A stretch of DNA of 64,000 bases, from assembly GCA_964353185.1 (NCBI GenBank), contig CAYGUV010000003.1, positions 1-64,000 on the forward strand, in the 5' to 3' direction. Below are positions 44,493-53,953 of this stretch, piece after piece. The notes beneath the pieces were generated by a model. It made no database searches, had not been told where the DNA came from, and saw only the letters and a list, made by a program, of their open reading frames with translations. The position numbers and the translations under genes are program-made. Position 1 is the first letter of the stretch; every line of letters starts with the position of its first letter. The DNA comes from GCA-2708415 sp964353185. GTDB taxonomy: Bacteria; Pseudomonadota; Alphaproteobacteria; Micavibrionales; Micavibrionaceae.

Positions 44493-45221
44493 ATGAGTGA
44501 CGAGTTTAAAAAACATAAGAAACCTAGCGAGCTGACCGTTATAGCGAGAGATATCTTTTTTGCTGGTAAATTAATATTAGGCACCCTACGCCCACCTTTC
44601 ACCCGAAGTGCCGATTCAGAACTAAAGGCTGGGATTACTTATTACGTTCGTAATGAAAAAGCCTTTTTATTGGCTAAGCACGCAATATATGGTGATAGCA
44701 CTATTGTCCCAGCCACTGTCCAATTAATTGGACGAACCAATGACGGTTTTCCACTTTTAAAGGTTGAAAATGAAGATGGTAGTGCATCATTTATAATGCA
44801 AACAAACTGGCGCGGTAACAAACAATCCCCTATCGATATAGGATTAAGCTCTTCTGAAAGCCCAGAGTTGAAAGATGGGGTAGAATTTAAAGTAACGGAT
44901 GCAAACAAATTTATTAGAAAAGTTAGTCAAGTAATTGATTATACTAGCAATAAAAACTCAGGCACAATCATACAAAATATTAATGCCGGCAACCTAGGTA
45001 TTAGAAACGGCGATGTTTTAGTTTGCAATGGATTTGATCAAGACAACAATTTATCGTTTCGTTTAAAATATGGAGCGAGTTTTGAAAATATCAAAATTGT
45101 TATGTCTGGTGGAAAAAGACTGGTGCCAGAAAATATGGGATTAGAACAACTAAAAACCAAAAAATTGACTAGAAATGAAGCCGTAGTAATAGCTCTATCT
45201 CAACCGCACAGACATATTTAA
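44493..45221 (+). CDS. Protein of unknown function
   Basis: 242 residues, no recognised family, no signal peptide or clear membrane helix. The start is at ATG 44493, preceded by AAGGA 8 nt upstream; a TTG codon further upstream is part of a likely -35 box. The C-terminal half has beta-rich sequence and Asn/Lys-rich codon use. It is convergent with the MarR-type gene, overlapping it by 4 nt. Confidence 0.7.
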   Translation: MSDEFKKHKKPSELTVIARDIFFAGKLILGTLRPPFTRSADSELKAGITYYVRNEKAFLLAKHAIYGDSTIVPATVQLIGRTNDGFPLLKVENEDGSASFIMQTNWRGNKQSPIDIGLSSSESPELKDGVEFKVTDANKFIRKVSQVIDYTSNKNSGTIIQNINAGNLGIRNGDVLVCNGFDQDNNLSFRLKYGASFENIKIVMSGGKRLVPENMGLEQLKTKKLTRNEAVVIALSQPHRHI

Positions 45222-45682
45222 TCATCTTCCATTGCGGCGAATTGTGTTTGCGCGTTCCAGAAACGTTCAACCATTTGTAAGGTGTTTACGGTTCCCTTTA
45301 ATGTTTCTTCCGTCAGCTTGGTGCCATCAAGGCGGCCTTCGTGACGGCTAAACATTTTGTTAAGAATACCGTAAAGATCGCTCCCCTTATCCGTCAACTT
45401 CACACGGATAGAACGCTTATCATGGACAGAACGCTCTTGTTCGATATAGCCATTCTCGCTCATCTTCTTCACATTATAAGAAACGTTTGAGCCAAGGTAG
45501 TAGCCACGATGCGTCAATTCCCCCACGGTCATTGTATCATGGCCAATATTGTACAAAATCATGGCTTGCACGTTGTTAATGTCTTCAACGCCTTTGCGAT
45601 CCAATTCAACCTTTACCACGTCCAAAAAATAACGGTGTAATCGTTCAATCATTTGAATTGTTTCGTAATATTGCGAAGTCAT
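45218..45682 (-). CDS. MarR-family regulator, LdtR-like
   Basis: A winged-helix dimeric regulator: MTVGELTHRGYYLGSNVSYNVKKMSENGYIEQERSVHDKRSIRVKLTDKG is the DNA-binding region (quoted in part: TVGELTHRGYYLGSNVSYNV). The sequence resembles the LdtR regulators described in Liberibacter and rhizobia, which control L,D-transpeptidase genes and osmotic tolerance. That assignment is from memory of the family and is tentative. It is divergent from hemB across 146 nt. An L,D-transpeptidase gene is encoded at 56.7-58.5 kb in this window. Confidence 0.85.
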   Translation of the reverse strand: MTSQYYETIQMIERLHRYFLDVVKVELDRKGVEDINNVQAMILYNIGHDTMTVGELTHRGYYLGSNVSYNVKKMSENGYIEQERSVHDKRSIRVKLTDKGSDLYGILNKMFSRHEGRLDGTKLTEETLKGTVNTLQMVERFWNAQTQFAAMEDD

Positions 45683-45828
45683 AAGATATTTCCAGTCTTT
45701 AATGTGATTTTTTCAAGTAAGATACGCCTGTACTTAAATTAACGCATTTACACAGATAATTAAATAGAATAAGCAATATCCATTAAATCTGCTTTAATTT
45801 TAAGTAAAATTCGATATAAATAGATATT

Positions 45829-46920
45829 ATGACTGATAAGACAAAATCATCCATTGCGGACTTTCTCCCCGAAAACCTAACGGAACCCAAAAGTCACGCA
45901 GAATTAATGAAGCATAAACGCCTGACGGAAAACGCGTTCCCCCATGTGCGTATGCGTCGTTTGCGCCAGAATTCAGGCATTCGTGACATGGTGCGTGAGA
46001 ATCAGGTGCAAATCAGTGACCTTATTTACCCAATGTTTGTTGAAGAAAATATTGATGAGCCTGTGGCAATCTCCTCAATGCCTGGTGTTGTGCGCGAAAC
46101 GGAAAAGACCCTAACAAACAAAATGAAATCTGTTGAGAGACTTAAAGTTCCTGCGGTGATGTTATTTGGTGTATCTCACCACAAAGACCACACGGGCAGT
46201 GATTCGATGGACCCAAATGGTTTAATGGCACGTATGATTGATCGGGCAAAGCAGGCCTCCCCCGATACAACCGTTATTGCTGATTTATGTTTTTGTGAAT
46301 ATACAGACCACGGACATTGCGGACCGATTAACAATCGCGGTGAAGTTGATAATGATAAAACTGTTGAAAACATTGCCATGCAGGCCGTTATTGCCGCCGA
46401 AGCAGGCGCGGATATGGTGGCCCCATCAGGGATGATGGATGGCCAAATTTCTGGCATTCGTCATGCGTTGGATGTTACAGGTTTTTCCCATATTCCCGTA
46501 ATGGCTTACGCTGCCAAATTCTCAAGCGTATTTTATGGCCCGTTTCGGGACGCAGCAGGATGTTCCTTAGGACATAACCCAAATGTGCCAAAAGACCGCA
46601 ACTCTTACCAACTAGATCCTGCCAATGGCCGCGAAGCCATTCGTGATGCGTTAATGGACGAACAAGAAGGCGCAGATATATTAATGGTTAAGCCGGGCAT
46701 GCCGTATTTAGACATCTTGGCAAAATTGCGTGAGAAAACGGAACTGCCCCTCGCCGCGTATCAAATTAGCGGTGAATACGCCATGATCCGCATAGCTGCC
46801 GAAGCCGGCGCCATTGATTACGAAGCGGCCATGATGGAAAGCCTGCTTTCCTTTAAACGTGCAGGCGCAGATATGATTTTGACTTATTCTGCGTGTGACG
46901 TTGCCGATTGGTTAAAATAA
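45829..46920 (+). CDS. hemB: Delta-aminolevulinic acid dehydratase (porphobilinogen synthase)
   Basis: It condenses two 5-aminolevulinates to porphobilinogen in heme synthesis. The substrate-binding lysines lie in VMAYAAKFSS and ILMVKPGMPYLD. The metal site reads DLCFCEYTDHGHCG, the three-cysteine zinc type, whereas rhizobia and Rhodobacter have an Asp-rich version. At 363 residues it carries about 35 extra N-terminal residues. It is divergent from the MarR-like regulator. Confidence 0.97.
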   Translation: MTDKTKSSIADFLPENLTEPKSHAELMKHKRLTENAFPHVRMRRLRQNSGIRDMVRENQVQISDLIYPMFVEENIDEPVAISSMPGVVRETEKTLTNKMKSVERLKVPAVMLFGVSHHKDHTGSDSMDPNGLMARMIDRAKQASPDTTVIADLCFCEYTDHGHCGPINNRGEVDNDKTVENIAMQAVIAAEAGADMVAPSGMMDGQISGIRHALDVTGFSHIPVMAYAAKFSSVFYGPFRDAAGCSLGHNPNVPKDRNSYQLDPANGREAIRDALMDEQEGADILMVKPGMPYLDILAKLREKTELPLAAYQISGEYAMIRIAAEAGAIDYEAAMMESLLSFKRAGADMILTYSACDVADWLK

Positions 46921-47105
46921 ACATAGGTTAAGCGTTCTATAACGCCTTGAAAAATACAGCAAATCGGGTGATACTAAAAATGTGCTCACAGCATATCGTA
47001 TTTTTACTTATCTAGTTTTATAAAATCTTAACGACTCATCTTTAATATTAAATCTTCACAAAAGATATCTTGCGCGTTTAGATTCGGATTTATAAAGGCC
47101 ATCCT

Positions 47106-48005
47106 ATGAAGTTTATTGCTATTATCCTTGTTTTTGTTTTTACCTTTGGGGGCGTTATTGTCGCCGCAGGATTAGAAGCAGGCATCCACCTTGTGACGGG
47201 GGTTATCCTTCCTGCGATGCCAGGGGAGATTATGATTATTATTGGTGTTGCAATTGCGGCCTTTATGATTGCCAACCCACCCGAAGTCATTAAACAAACA
47301 CTAAAAGCGTTTAACGCGGTTAAAAAAGCACACGCCCATGACAAAGCAGATTATATAGAGCTTTTAAGCCTTCTTTTCACCTTGTTTAAATTAGCCAGAA
47401 CCAAAGGGTGGTTATCGTTGGAACAACATATTGAAGAGCCAGAAAAAAGTGACCTTTTCGCCCAATTTCCACGGGTTAAGAAAAACCATCATGCGCTTGT
47501 TTTCTTATGCGATTATTTGCGGATTATCTCCTTAGGAAACGATAATGCCTATCAAATTGAGGCATTAATGGATGAAGAGATTGACACGATTACACATCAT
47601 GAAGAACAACCCGGTATGGCCATGCAAACAATGGCGGACGGCCTCCCTGCCCTTGGTATTGTGGCCGCGGTTTTGGGGGTTATTAAAACAATGGCATCCA
47701 TTGACCAGCCGCCTGAAATTTTGGGTAAGCTTATTGGTGCCGCCCTTGTTGGTACATTCTTAGGTGTTTGGGCAGGGTATGGTTTTGCGGGTCCTATCGC
47801 CTCAGCCATGATGAACCGCGCCCATACAGAAGTTATCTATTACAAATGTATAAAGGCGGGTGTTGTAGCGTTTTTAAATGGTGCCGCGCCACAAGTTGCT
47901 GTTGAATTTTCACGTAAACTGCTACCGCATGATGTTCAACCCACCTTCCTTGAGTTGGAAGAAAAGTTGAACGCGTTGCCAACGCCTGGCGCAGCCAAAA
48001 CATAA
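47106..48005 (+). CDS. motA: Flagellar motor stator protein MotA
   Basis: A four-helix inner-membrane ion-channel component of the stator. The first helices (IAIILVFVFTFGGVIVAAGLE and MIIIGVAIAAFMIANPP), the cytoplasmic domain and the last two helices (ALGIVAAVLGVIKTM and IGAALVGTFLGVWAGYGFAGPIAS) with prolines at the channel positions are visible. The 299 residues fit. motB follows 21 nt later. The upstream 185 nt hold no gene. Confidence 0.96.
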   Translation: MKFIAIILVFVFTFGGVIVAAGLEAGIHLVTGVILPAMPGEIMIIIGVAIAAFMIANPPEVIKQTLKAFNAVKKAHAHDKADYIELLSLLFTLFKLARTKGWLSLEQHIEEPEKSDLFAQFPRVKKNHHALVFLCDYLRIISLGNDNAYQIEALMDEEIDTITHHEEQPGMAMQTMADGLPALGIVAAVLGVIKTMASIDQPPEILGKLIGAALVGTFLGVWAGYGFAGPIASAMMNRAHTEVIYYKCIKAGVVAFLNGAAPQVAVEFSRKLLPHDVQPTFLELEEKLNALPTPGAAKT

Positions 48006-48026
48006 TCCACCATTAAGGTATAATGA

Positions 48027-49019
48027 ATGTCTGATAAATTCGACGAACAACAACCAATCATTATTAAAAAAGTTAAAGGCCATGGTCATGGCCACCATGG
48101 TGGCGCGTGGAAAGTTGCCTATGCCGATTTTGTAACCGCGATGATGGCGTTCTTTTTATTGCTTTGGTTATTGTCGGTTACGACCGAGGTTCAAAAAAAC
48201 GGTATCTCAGATTATTTTACCTCCACCCCTATGATTACACGAAGCGAAGATGGTTCAGGCGGCTTACTAGATGGCACAACCGTTGCGTTGGAAGGTGCGA
48301 TGGTATCCACCGTTCAACCATTGGTCGAACGCCCAAAGACACAAGACCCTGCGTTAAAGCCAGGCAGCATGCCTATTCAGCCAGATCAAAATATATCTGA
48401 TCAAAAATTTATCGAAGAGCAACGCAAACGCGAACAAGAACAGTTTGAAAAAACAGCTAAGGCGATTGAGCAAGCTATTAAAGCAGACCCACAAATTGCA
48501 GATATGGTTCAGTCCCTAAGGATCGACCAAACCAGTGAAGGGTTGCGCATCCAAATTTTGGAACAACAGGATAAGCCCCTTTTCGCAAGCGGTAGTGCGA
48601 CATTATTACCTGATACGAAAAAACTTATGCGTCAGGTATCAGAAGTTATCCAAAAAACACCCAATGAAATTTCGGTGCGTGGCCATACCGATAGCGTGCC
48701 TTACGGGCCCGGTGCGTCTTATACCAACTGGGAATTATCTGCAGACAGAGCCAATGCATCACGTCGCGCCCTTGAAAATTCTGGCATGCCGGCAGTGCGG
48801 ATTAACAATGTTTTGGGTAAAGCCGACAGCGACCCGTTAATTGAAGATGACCCGCGTGATGGCCGTAACCGCCGTATAAGTATTATATTACTTCACCAAG
48901 ATATTGCAGGTGAAGATGGCGCCAACGCCTCAGGCCGCGCAAAGTCACGCCAACAATTAAACCGCAGCAATTCAGGCCAGCTATTCCAACGCTCCGAAGG
49001 TAAAGTTGAGTTTCCTTAA
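48027..49019 (+). CDS. motB: Flagellar motor protein MotB
   Basis: The peptidoglycan-anchored stator subunit. A His-rich N-terminal segment (KGHGHGHHGGAWKVAYADF) leads into the single transmembrane helix, with the ion-binding Asp at about residue 34 in YADFVTAMMAFFLLLW. The OmpA-like domain covers about 190-300 (SVRGHTDSVP, NRRISIIL). His-rich tips are common in MotB of this lineage type. Together with motA and a fliL-like gene it implies flagellar motility. Confidence 0.96.
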   Translation: MSDKFDEQQPIIIKKVKGHGHGHHGGAWKVAYADFVTAMMAFFLLLWLLSVTTEVQKNGISDYFTSTPMITRSEDGSGGLLDGTTVALEGAMVSTVQPLVERPKTQDPALKPGSMPIQPDQNISDQKFIEEQRKREQEQFEKTAKAIEQAIKADPQIADMVQSLRIDQTSEGLRIQILEQQDKPLFASGSATLLPDTKKLMRQVSEVIQKTPNEISVRGHTDSVPYGPGASYTNWELSADRANASRRALENSGMPAVRINNVLGKADSDPLIEDDPRDGRNRRISIILLHQDIAGEDGANASGRAKSRQQLNRSNSGQLFQRSEGKVEFP

Positions 49020-49159
49020 ACCGCTAACAACGACTTAATATATTCATCTTCTTTAATGTCAGGATAATAAGAAATATATCTTAGTATTTGATTACGAGTT
49101 TCTGGGTTTAAATCTTTACCACGACCTATAACACCTTTGTTAAAACGGTTTTTGTTGGG
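49016..49159 (-). pseudogene. Possible C-terminal coding remnant
   Basis: On the minus strand a start-less open frame of 47 codons reads PNKNRFNKGVIGRGKDL and then ETRNQILRYISYYPD up to a stop. It begins right after an in-frame TAG, has no start codon or ribosome site, and is out of frame with the upstream metalloprotease-like gene. Its composition is protein-like. It may be the relic of a deleted gene between motB and that gene. Confidence 0.35.
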
Positions 49160-49163
49160 CTAA

Positions 49164-49748
49164 TTATTTTAAATTAAAATCTCTAGAATTTAAATCATCA
49201 AATATTTTTTGAATTTTTTCTGCCTTATCTTCAATAAAAGGAACAGTTGTTGGACTTTCTTCTTTTGCATACTCAACCAAGTAATGCCAAGTTTCGGTAA
49301 TGGCCGTTATTTCACTTTGTCCATACCCTCTTTCATTTACCAAAAACTCTAATGCAATTCTATCCGCATTATCTTCTGTTGGAATAACAACAGTATTAAA
49401 ATGCTCATTCAAATCATTTGTTTCAGGAACTTCAACATTATATAAATCACCATTATTATGATGTGCGCACTCATGAGCCAACGCCATTTCCTGAAAAGGG
49501 ATTGGCATTTGTCCTAAAAACTCTTGCTCATAGACAATATATGGACGCCCTTGTTCAATAGTTGCAAATGCAAATAACCCGCCTAGAGAACGCATTTGAT
49601 TATTTGAAATTTCAAAATAATCAACCTGCAAACCTTTGGCATCAACACATTCTAATGAAGAAAAATCTAAAGTATCTGCCTCAACAGGTTCTGGAGTGAA
49701 TAAAGAAGTAAGGCCAGCAATCGATAATAATCTTAAAAATTTAATCAT
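49164..49748 (-). CDS. Secreted small metalloprotease-like protein (HExxH)
   Basis: A signal peptide (about residues 1-24, cleavage near VEAD) precedes a domain of about 170 residues. The segment MALAHECAHH contains HExxH at residues 92-96, and about 30 residues later EDNAD (125-129) matches the ExxxD third-ligand motif of M48-type zinc peptidases. The protein is much smaller than M48 enzymes such as HtpX and has no membrane helices, so it is a minimal or degenerate form. Cellular role unknown. It lies between motB (convergent) and parC. Confidence 0.75.
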   Translation of the reverse strand: MIKFLRLLSIAGLTSLFTPEPVEADTLDFSSLECVDAKGLQVDYFEISNNQMRSLGGLFAFATIEQGRPYIVYEQEFLGQMPIPFQEMALAHECAHHNNGDLYNVEVPETNDLNEHFNTVVIPTEDNADRIALEFLVNERGYGQSEITAITETWHYLVEYAKEESPTTVPFIEDKAEKIQKIFDDLNSRDFNLK

Positions 49749-49787
49749 AAGACTATCAATAATTAAATATAAATTATGTCAACAAAA

Positions 49788-52028
49788 TCAACCAAACTTA
49801 TTCGACTTTGGGAAACCATTTGGCGGTAGCCTACCCGCTTGTGCGCGTTCACCAAGCCATGGGTTTAGATCCTCAACATACGTTTCGCCTGTGCCATATT
49901 TATAGGTTAGACCTTCGTCCCATTTGAATGTTTTGAAATCTGACAGGCCGCCGTCTTTGTAACGTTGTAAGATAACACCTTTGCCTTTTGACATTTCGGG
50001 GATTTGCGCCATGTCAAAGACAATCATCTTACGATTCTTACCAATCACCGCGACATGGTCGTGTCCTTCGGCAATGGCCTTACAAATTTTTGCTTCGACT
50101 TTGCCAGACACATTGAGGATTTGCTTACCGCTTTTTGTTTGTGCGAGGCAGTCTTCCATTTTAACAATAAAGCCACGCCCATCATCAGCGGCCATCAACA
50201 TTTTGACATCAGGTTGATAAATCACCATATCCACAATATCGGCATCATTGGGTAAATCCACCATCAAACGCAGCGGCTCCCCAAAGCCGCGCCCAGGCGG
50301 CAGTTTATCACCCGGCAGCGTATAAAAACGCCCGTTTGAGCCAAGCACCATCACCTTATCAGTGGTCATGATTTCAAGGACGAATTTGGCGCGGTCGCCA
50401 TCTTTATATTTAACCGCCTTTTCGTCAATCTCATGCCCCTTCATCGCCTTGATCCATCCTTTGGAAGAACAGATAACGGTGATGGCTTCTTTTTCAATCA
50501 TGGCTTCTTCTAATTGATCAAGATCGACAGGCTCTAACGCTTTTCCAATTTTTGTGCGGCGCGCGCCCAATTCTGTTTTTGGGCCAAATTCTTCGTGCAA
50601 TGATTTGAGTTGTTTTTTAATCACTGTCCATTGACGCGCTTCGGATTTAATAAGTTTTTCTAACTCATCGCGTTCTTTGGACAATTCATCAAGCTCGCCT
50701 TTCAACTCAATTTCTTGCAATTTATTTAACGCGCGCAAACGCATATTTAAAATTGCTTCGGCTTGAATTTCGGTGAGTTTGAATTCTTTGATTAATTCTT
50801 CTTTTGGTTTATCTTTTGTACGGATAATTTTTATGACTTTATCAACGTTCAAATATACCGTTAAAAAACCATCCAACACCTCAATACGGTTTAAAACCTT
50901 ACCCAAACGGAATTTTGAGCGGCGCACCAATACGACCTGTTGATGGTCTAACCATGATTGCAGTACTTCTTTTAAAGGCATAACGCGCGGCGTTACTCCA
51001 TTATCAAGAACGTTCATGTTCATAGAAAAACGTGTTTCTAAATCACAAGAGCGGAACATCATTTCCATGAGTAGTTCTGAATCTACACTGCCGTTTTTAG
51101 GGACAAGGACGATGCGGATATCTTCCGCACTTTCATCGCGTATATCGTCAAGTAATGGCACCTTACGTGCATTGATAAGATCTGCAATTTTTTCAATTAG
51201 TCTTGATTTTTGAACTTGATAAGGGATTTCGGTCACGACAATTTGATATGTCCCGCGCTTGCCTTCTTCCACTTCCCATTTGGCGCGCATGCGGAAACTG
51301 CCCTTGCCTGTTTCGTATGCTTTTATAATATTGGCTTTGGGTTCAATAAGCGTACCGCCCGTTGGGAAGTCTGGCCCTTTAATAATCTTTTGTAAGGCCT
51401 TGGCATCTAGATCATCATCTAGCATCGCCAAAGATGCCTCACATAATTCCGCCACGTTAAAAGGGGGGATATTTGTCGCCATGCCCACCGCAATACCGCT
51501 GGCGCCATTTGCCAAAATATTAGGGAATCCACCGGGTAGAACAACAGGCTCATTTTCTGAGCCATCATAGGTTGGGCGGAAATCAACGGCGTCTTGATCA
51601 ATGCCCTCAAGCATTAATTGTGAGACACGGGTCAAACGTGCCTCGGTATATCGCATCGCGGCGGCATTATCGCCATCAATATTACCGAAGTTTCCTTGCC
51701 CATCGACCAATGGATAGCGAACTGAGAAATCTTGCGCCAAACGCACCATGGCATCGTAAACCGAGCTATCACCATGCGGGTGATATTTACCAATCACATC
51801 CCCGACAACACGGGCAGATTTTTTTGGTTGCGAGTCATGTTTTAAATTAAGCTGTGACATCGCGTATAAAAGACGACGATGTACAGGCTTCATCCCGTCG
51901 CGCACATCAGGGAGCGAGCGCGACATAATCGTCGACATCGCATAGGACAAATACCGCTCAGACAGGATCTCCCCCATCTGTTGGTTGATTACGGTTGGTT
52001 CAATATCGGGTTCTTTTTTCTTAGCCAT
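49788..52028 (-). CDS. parC: DNA topoisomerase IV subunit A
   Basis: The DNA-cleaving subunit that pairs with ParE (4.9-6.9 kb). The catalytic Tyr is at residue 127 in AAMRYTEARLT. The quinolone-resistance region reads HPHGDSSVYDAMV, with the usual Ser and an acidic residue. At 746 residues it is shorter than GyrA and lacks the GyrA box. The C-terminal beta-pinwheel is reduced. In alphaproteobacteria parC often follows recO; here a small gene lies between them. Confidence 0.93.
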   Translation of the reverse strand: MAKKKEPDIEPTVINQQMGEILSERYLSYAMSTIMSRSLPDVRDGMKPVHRRLLYAMSQLNLKHDSQPKKSARVVGDVIGKYHPHGDSSVYDAMVRLAQDFSVRYPLVDGQGNFGNIDGDNAAAMRYTEARLTRVSQLMLEGIDQDAVDFRPTYDGSENEPVVLPGGFPNILANGASGIAVGMATNIPPFNVAELCEASLAMLDDDLDAKALQKIIKGPDFPTGGTLIEPKANIIKAYETGKGSFRMRAKWEVEEGKRGTYQIVVTEIPYQVQKSRLIEKIADLINARKVPLLDDIRDESAEDIRIVLVPKNGSVDSELLMEMMFRSCDLETRFSMNMNVLDNGVTPRVMPLKEVLQSWLDHQQVVLVRRSKFRLGKVLNRIEVLDGFLTVYLNVDKVIKIIRTKDKPKEELIKEFKLTEIQAEAILNMRLRALNKLQEIELKGELDELSKERDELEKLIKSEARQWTVIKKQLKSLHEEFGPKTELGARRTKIGKALEPVDLDQLEEAMIEKEAITVICSSKGWIKAMKGHEIDEKAVKYKDGDRAKFVLEIMTTDKVMVLGSNGRFYTLPGDKLPPGRGFGEPLRLMVDLPNDADIVDMVIYQPDVKMLMAADDGRGFIVKMEDCLAQTKSGKQILNVSGKVEAKICKAIAEGHDHVAVIGKNRKMIVFDMAQIPEMSKGKGVILQRYKDGGLSDFKTFKWDEGLTYKYGTGETYVEDLNPWLGERAQAGRLPPNGFPKSNKFG

Positions 52029-52088
52029 GTAATGGTTTTAAAGGCTCTTACGCCCTATCGCAAGGGCTGACGTAGGTTTTAACCACAT

Positions 52089-52116
52089 AAAAAAGCCGCC
52101 CTTATGCGGCGGCTTT
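52089..52116 (-). terminator. Terminator after the DUF6746-like gene
   Basis: The stem AAAGCCGCC/GGCGGCTTT with a 7-nt loop is followed on the minus strand by a T-run, just past the stop codon at 52144. It separates this gene from parC. Confidence 0.85.
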
Positions 52117-52143
52117 AATGCAATGATGCTTTATTATTTATAT

Positions 52144-52530
52144 TTATTTTTGTGATAAAACAAATTCATTCAATTCAGCTTGATAAGTGATGAAATTACG
52201 GCGGACTTCGTCAACTTTGCGGTTTTCGGAAGCTAAGTGCACTTCTTCTAATTTTTCAGCTAATTCTTTGACGTCATTTTTCTTATTTTTACCAAGCATC
52301 ACAACCGCATCTTCGGTGGTGTAGCTAGTTTCATGGATAATTTCCATTTTTGCAGCATCGAGGTCTTCGGCGGCCGCTGCTTCGGCCATTACATTGGACG
52401 TGTTAATCAATGCCTCCATCGCGGCTTTTGAGTTCTCAAATTCTTTGCCCTCGTAATGCTCCACATCGTCTGCTAATACGGCAGGACTGAAAAGCATTAA
52501 TACAAAAATAGTTAAGGTTAGTTTTTTCAT
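52144..52530 (-). CDS. Small periplasmic helical protein, DUF6746-like
   Basis: 128 residues: a signal peptide (KKLTLTIFVLMLFSPAVLA) and a helical mature part with DDVEHYEGKEFENSKAAMEAL, HETSYTTEDAV and VHLASENRKVDEVRRN. The arrangement resembles the DUF6746 family from memory. The start is at ATG 52530; an upstream in-frame ATG would add 16 polar residues before the signal. It sits between recO and parC. Confidence 0.75.
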   Translation of the reverse strand: MKKLTLTIFVLMLFSPAVLADDVEHYEGKEFENSKAAMEALINTSNVMAEAAAAEDLDAAKMEIIHETSYTTEDAVVMLGKNKKNDVKELAEKLEEVHLASENRKVDEVRRNFITYQAELNEFVLSQK

Positions 52531-52605
52531 TATTTTTCTCCAAAAGATATTTAATTGAGTTTTAGAGTGAAAATACAAAGATGTAAATGAGAATAATTCT
52601 CAATG

Positions 52606-53349
52606 TTATTGAGAAAAGCTTTTTTCAAAACGTTCTTTAAACAAAAGACGCGTGCTTGGCACACCTTGGGTGTGATGGGTAAAGGCCCAATGCTCTAAGA
52701 AATACCCTGTCATTTCGAGGCCTTTGAAAATGTCTGATGCATCGGCAACCTCGCCCACACGAACGCCTTCGGGGCGTAAGAAATTAGGGAGTTCTAAAAG
52801 TTTGTCTTTGTAGGGTTCAGCTTGCTCCGCGCTAACGGATCGCCCTGTTTTAGGGCTTACATGGGTTAGGGTCTGCGCGTCCCCTTGCCCCGCACATTTA
52901 TCTAACCCTAAATGAAAGCCAAGCTCACGCAGCAATTGAATTTCCCACATAACATAGGATACCCCCCAATAATCACCCTCCATCGATTCCATAAGCGCGA
53001 TTAGACCATGGAATAAACCGCCATGCCCTTCCCTCTCAGGCAAGGCTTCGTGACATAAGGTGCAGGCAGATTGTAGTGCGGCCAATTTTAAAGAATGGCT
53101 TAGAATGTCGCCGGGCAAGGCCTGATCAATTTCAAAATGAAAGGTGCCTAAATTTTCGTTTAAGCGCGCTTGCCATTCTGCTTTGACGATTGTGCCCGCT
53201 TCTGTTAGGTGACGTTTTTTGGAGGATGACCCGCCATGCATATACCCCGCGTGCCGCCCATTATTTTCCGTTAACAAACTGATGATTGCGCCGCCCTCAC
53301 CATGCGCGCGCGCGTTTAAAACTATCCCTTGATCTGACCAATGTTCCAT
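52606..53349 (-). CDS. recO: DNA repair protein RecO
   Basis: A RecFOR-pathway mediator loading RecA on SSB-coated DNA. The N-terminal OB fold is recognisable from WSDQGIVLNARAHGEGGAIISLLTENNGRHAGYMHGG (quoted in part), followed by a helical domain with FLRELGFHLGLDKCAGQGD-like sequence (here LLRELGFHLGLDKCA). At 247 residues it fits. recO-parC linkage is a known alphaproteobacterial trait. Confidence 0.93.
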   Translation of the reverse strand: MEHWSDQGIVLNARAHGEGGAIISLLTENNGRHAGYMHGGSSSKKRHLTEAGTIVKAEWQARLNENLGTFHFEIDQALPGDILSHSLKLAALQSACTLCHEALPEREGHGGLFHGLIALMESMEGDYWGVSYVMWEIQLLRELGFHLGLDKCAGQGDAQTLTHVSPKTGRSVSAEQAEPYKDKLLELPNFLRPEGVRVGEVADASDIFKGLEMTGYFLEHWAFTHHTQGVPSTRLLFKERFEKSFSQ

Positions 53350-53395
53350 GGAAAGAATATACTATTAATAACAGTATTATGATAGAGCTTGTCCA

Positions 53396-53953
53396 ATGAC
53401 ACTTCCCGCTAAAGAATTTTATATGGTCCGCCATGGGCAAAGTGTGGGGAACCGTGATGGATATTTTACAGGCTCAATGGATGTCGCCTTAACGGAGGAA
53501 GGGATTGCCCAAGCCGAAGCGGCGCATGACGCCCTAATGAAAAGTGAGCACCGCCCCAGCATTATTTTTCATTCCGCCCTTTCCCGCGCGCGGCATACCG
53601 CAGAAATTATCAACAAAACATTGAAATTAGAGATGATTGAAATGGCCAATTTAAATGAGCAACATTTTGGTAATTGGGAAGGAAAATCTGTTACCCATTT
53701 TAGAGAATTTTATCTCAGCGGTAAAAACCCAGAAAATGGTGAAAGCTTTAGTGATTTTTACAAGCGTGCAAAACATGCATTAACCGACGTTTTAAACAAA
53801 CATGAGAATCCTATGATTGTTTGTCATGGCGGAATTTTTAGGGCGTTTCATTCGCTTTATCAGCAGGAAACTTTAAAAACCCCCAATGCGGTCACGCATC
53901 ATTTTACGCCCAGTGAGGCAGAGGAATTTCCCTGGAATATAGGAAAATTATAA
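53396..53953 (+). CDS. Histidine phosphatase family protein
   Basis: A phosphoglycerate-mutase-like phosphatase. The catalytic RHG motif is FYMVRHGQSVGN, the acidic partner lies in EQHFGNWEGKS, and the second His is in MIVCHGGIFRAF. The 185 residues match the small SixA/CobC/PhoE-like group rather than full phosphoglycerate mutase. Substrate unknown. It is divergent from recO and overlaps the end of the convergent downstream gene by 6 nt. Confidence 0.93.
   Translation: MTLPAKEFYMVRHGQSVGNRDGYFTGSMDVALTEEGIAQAEAAHDALMKSEHRPSIIFHSALSRARHTAEIINKTLKLEMIEMANLNEQHFGNWEGKSVTHFREFYLSGKNPENGESFSDFYKRAKHALTDVLNKHENPMIVCHGGIFRAFHSLYQQETLKTPNAVTHHFTPSEAEEFPWNIGKL

Noticed and set aside
46921..47105. 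Terminator after hemB
   Set aside because: GCGTT-CTAT-AACGC forms a short stem but no T-run follows.
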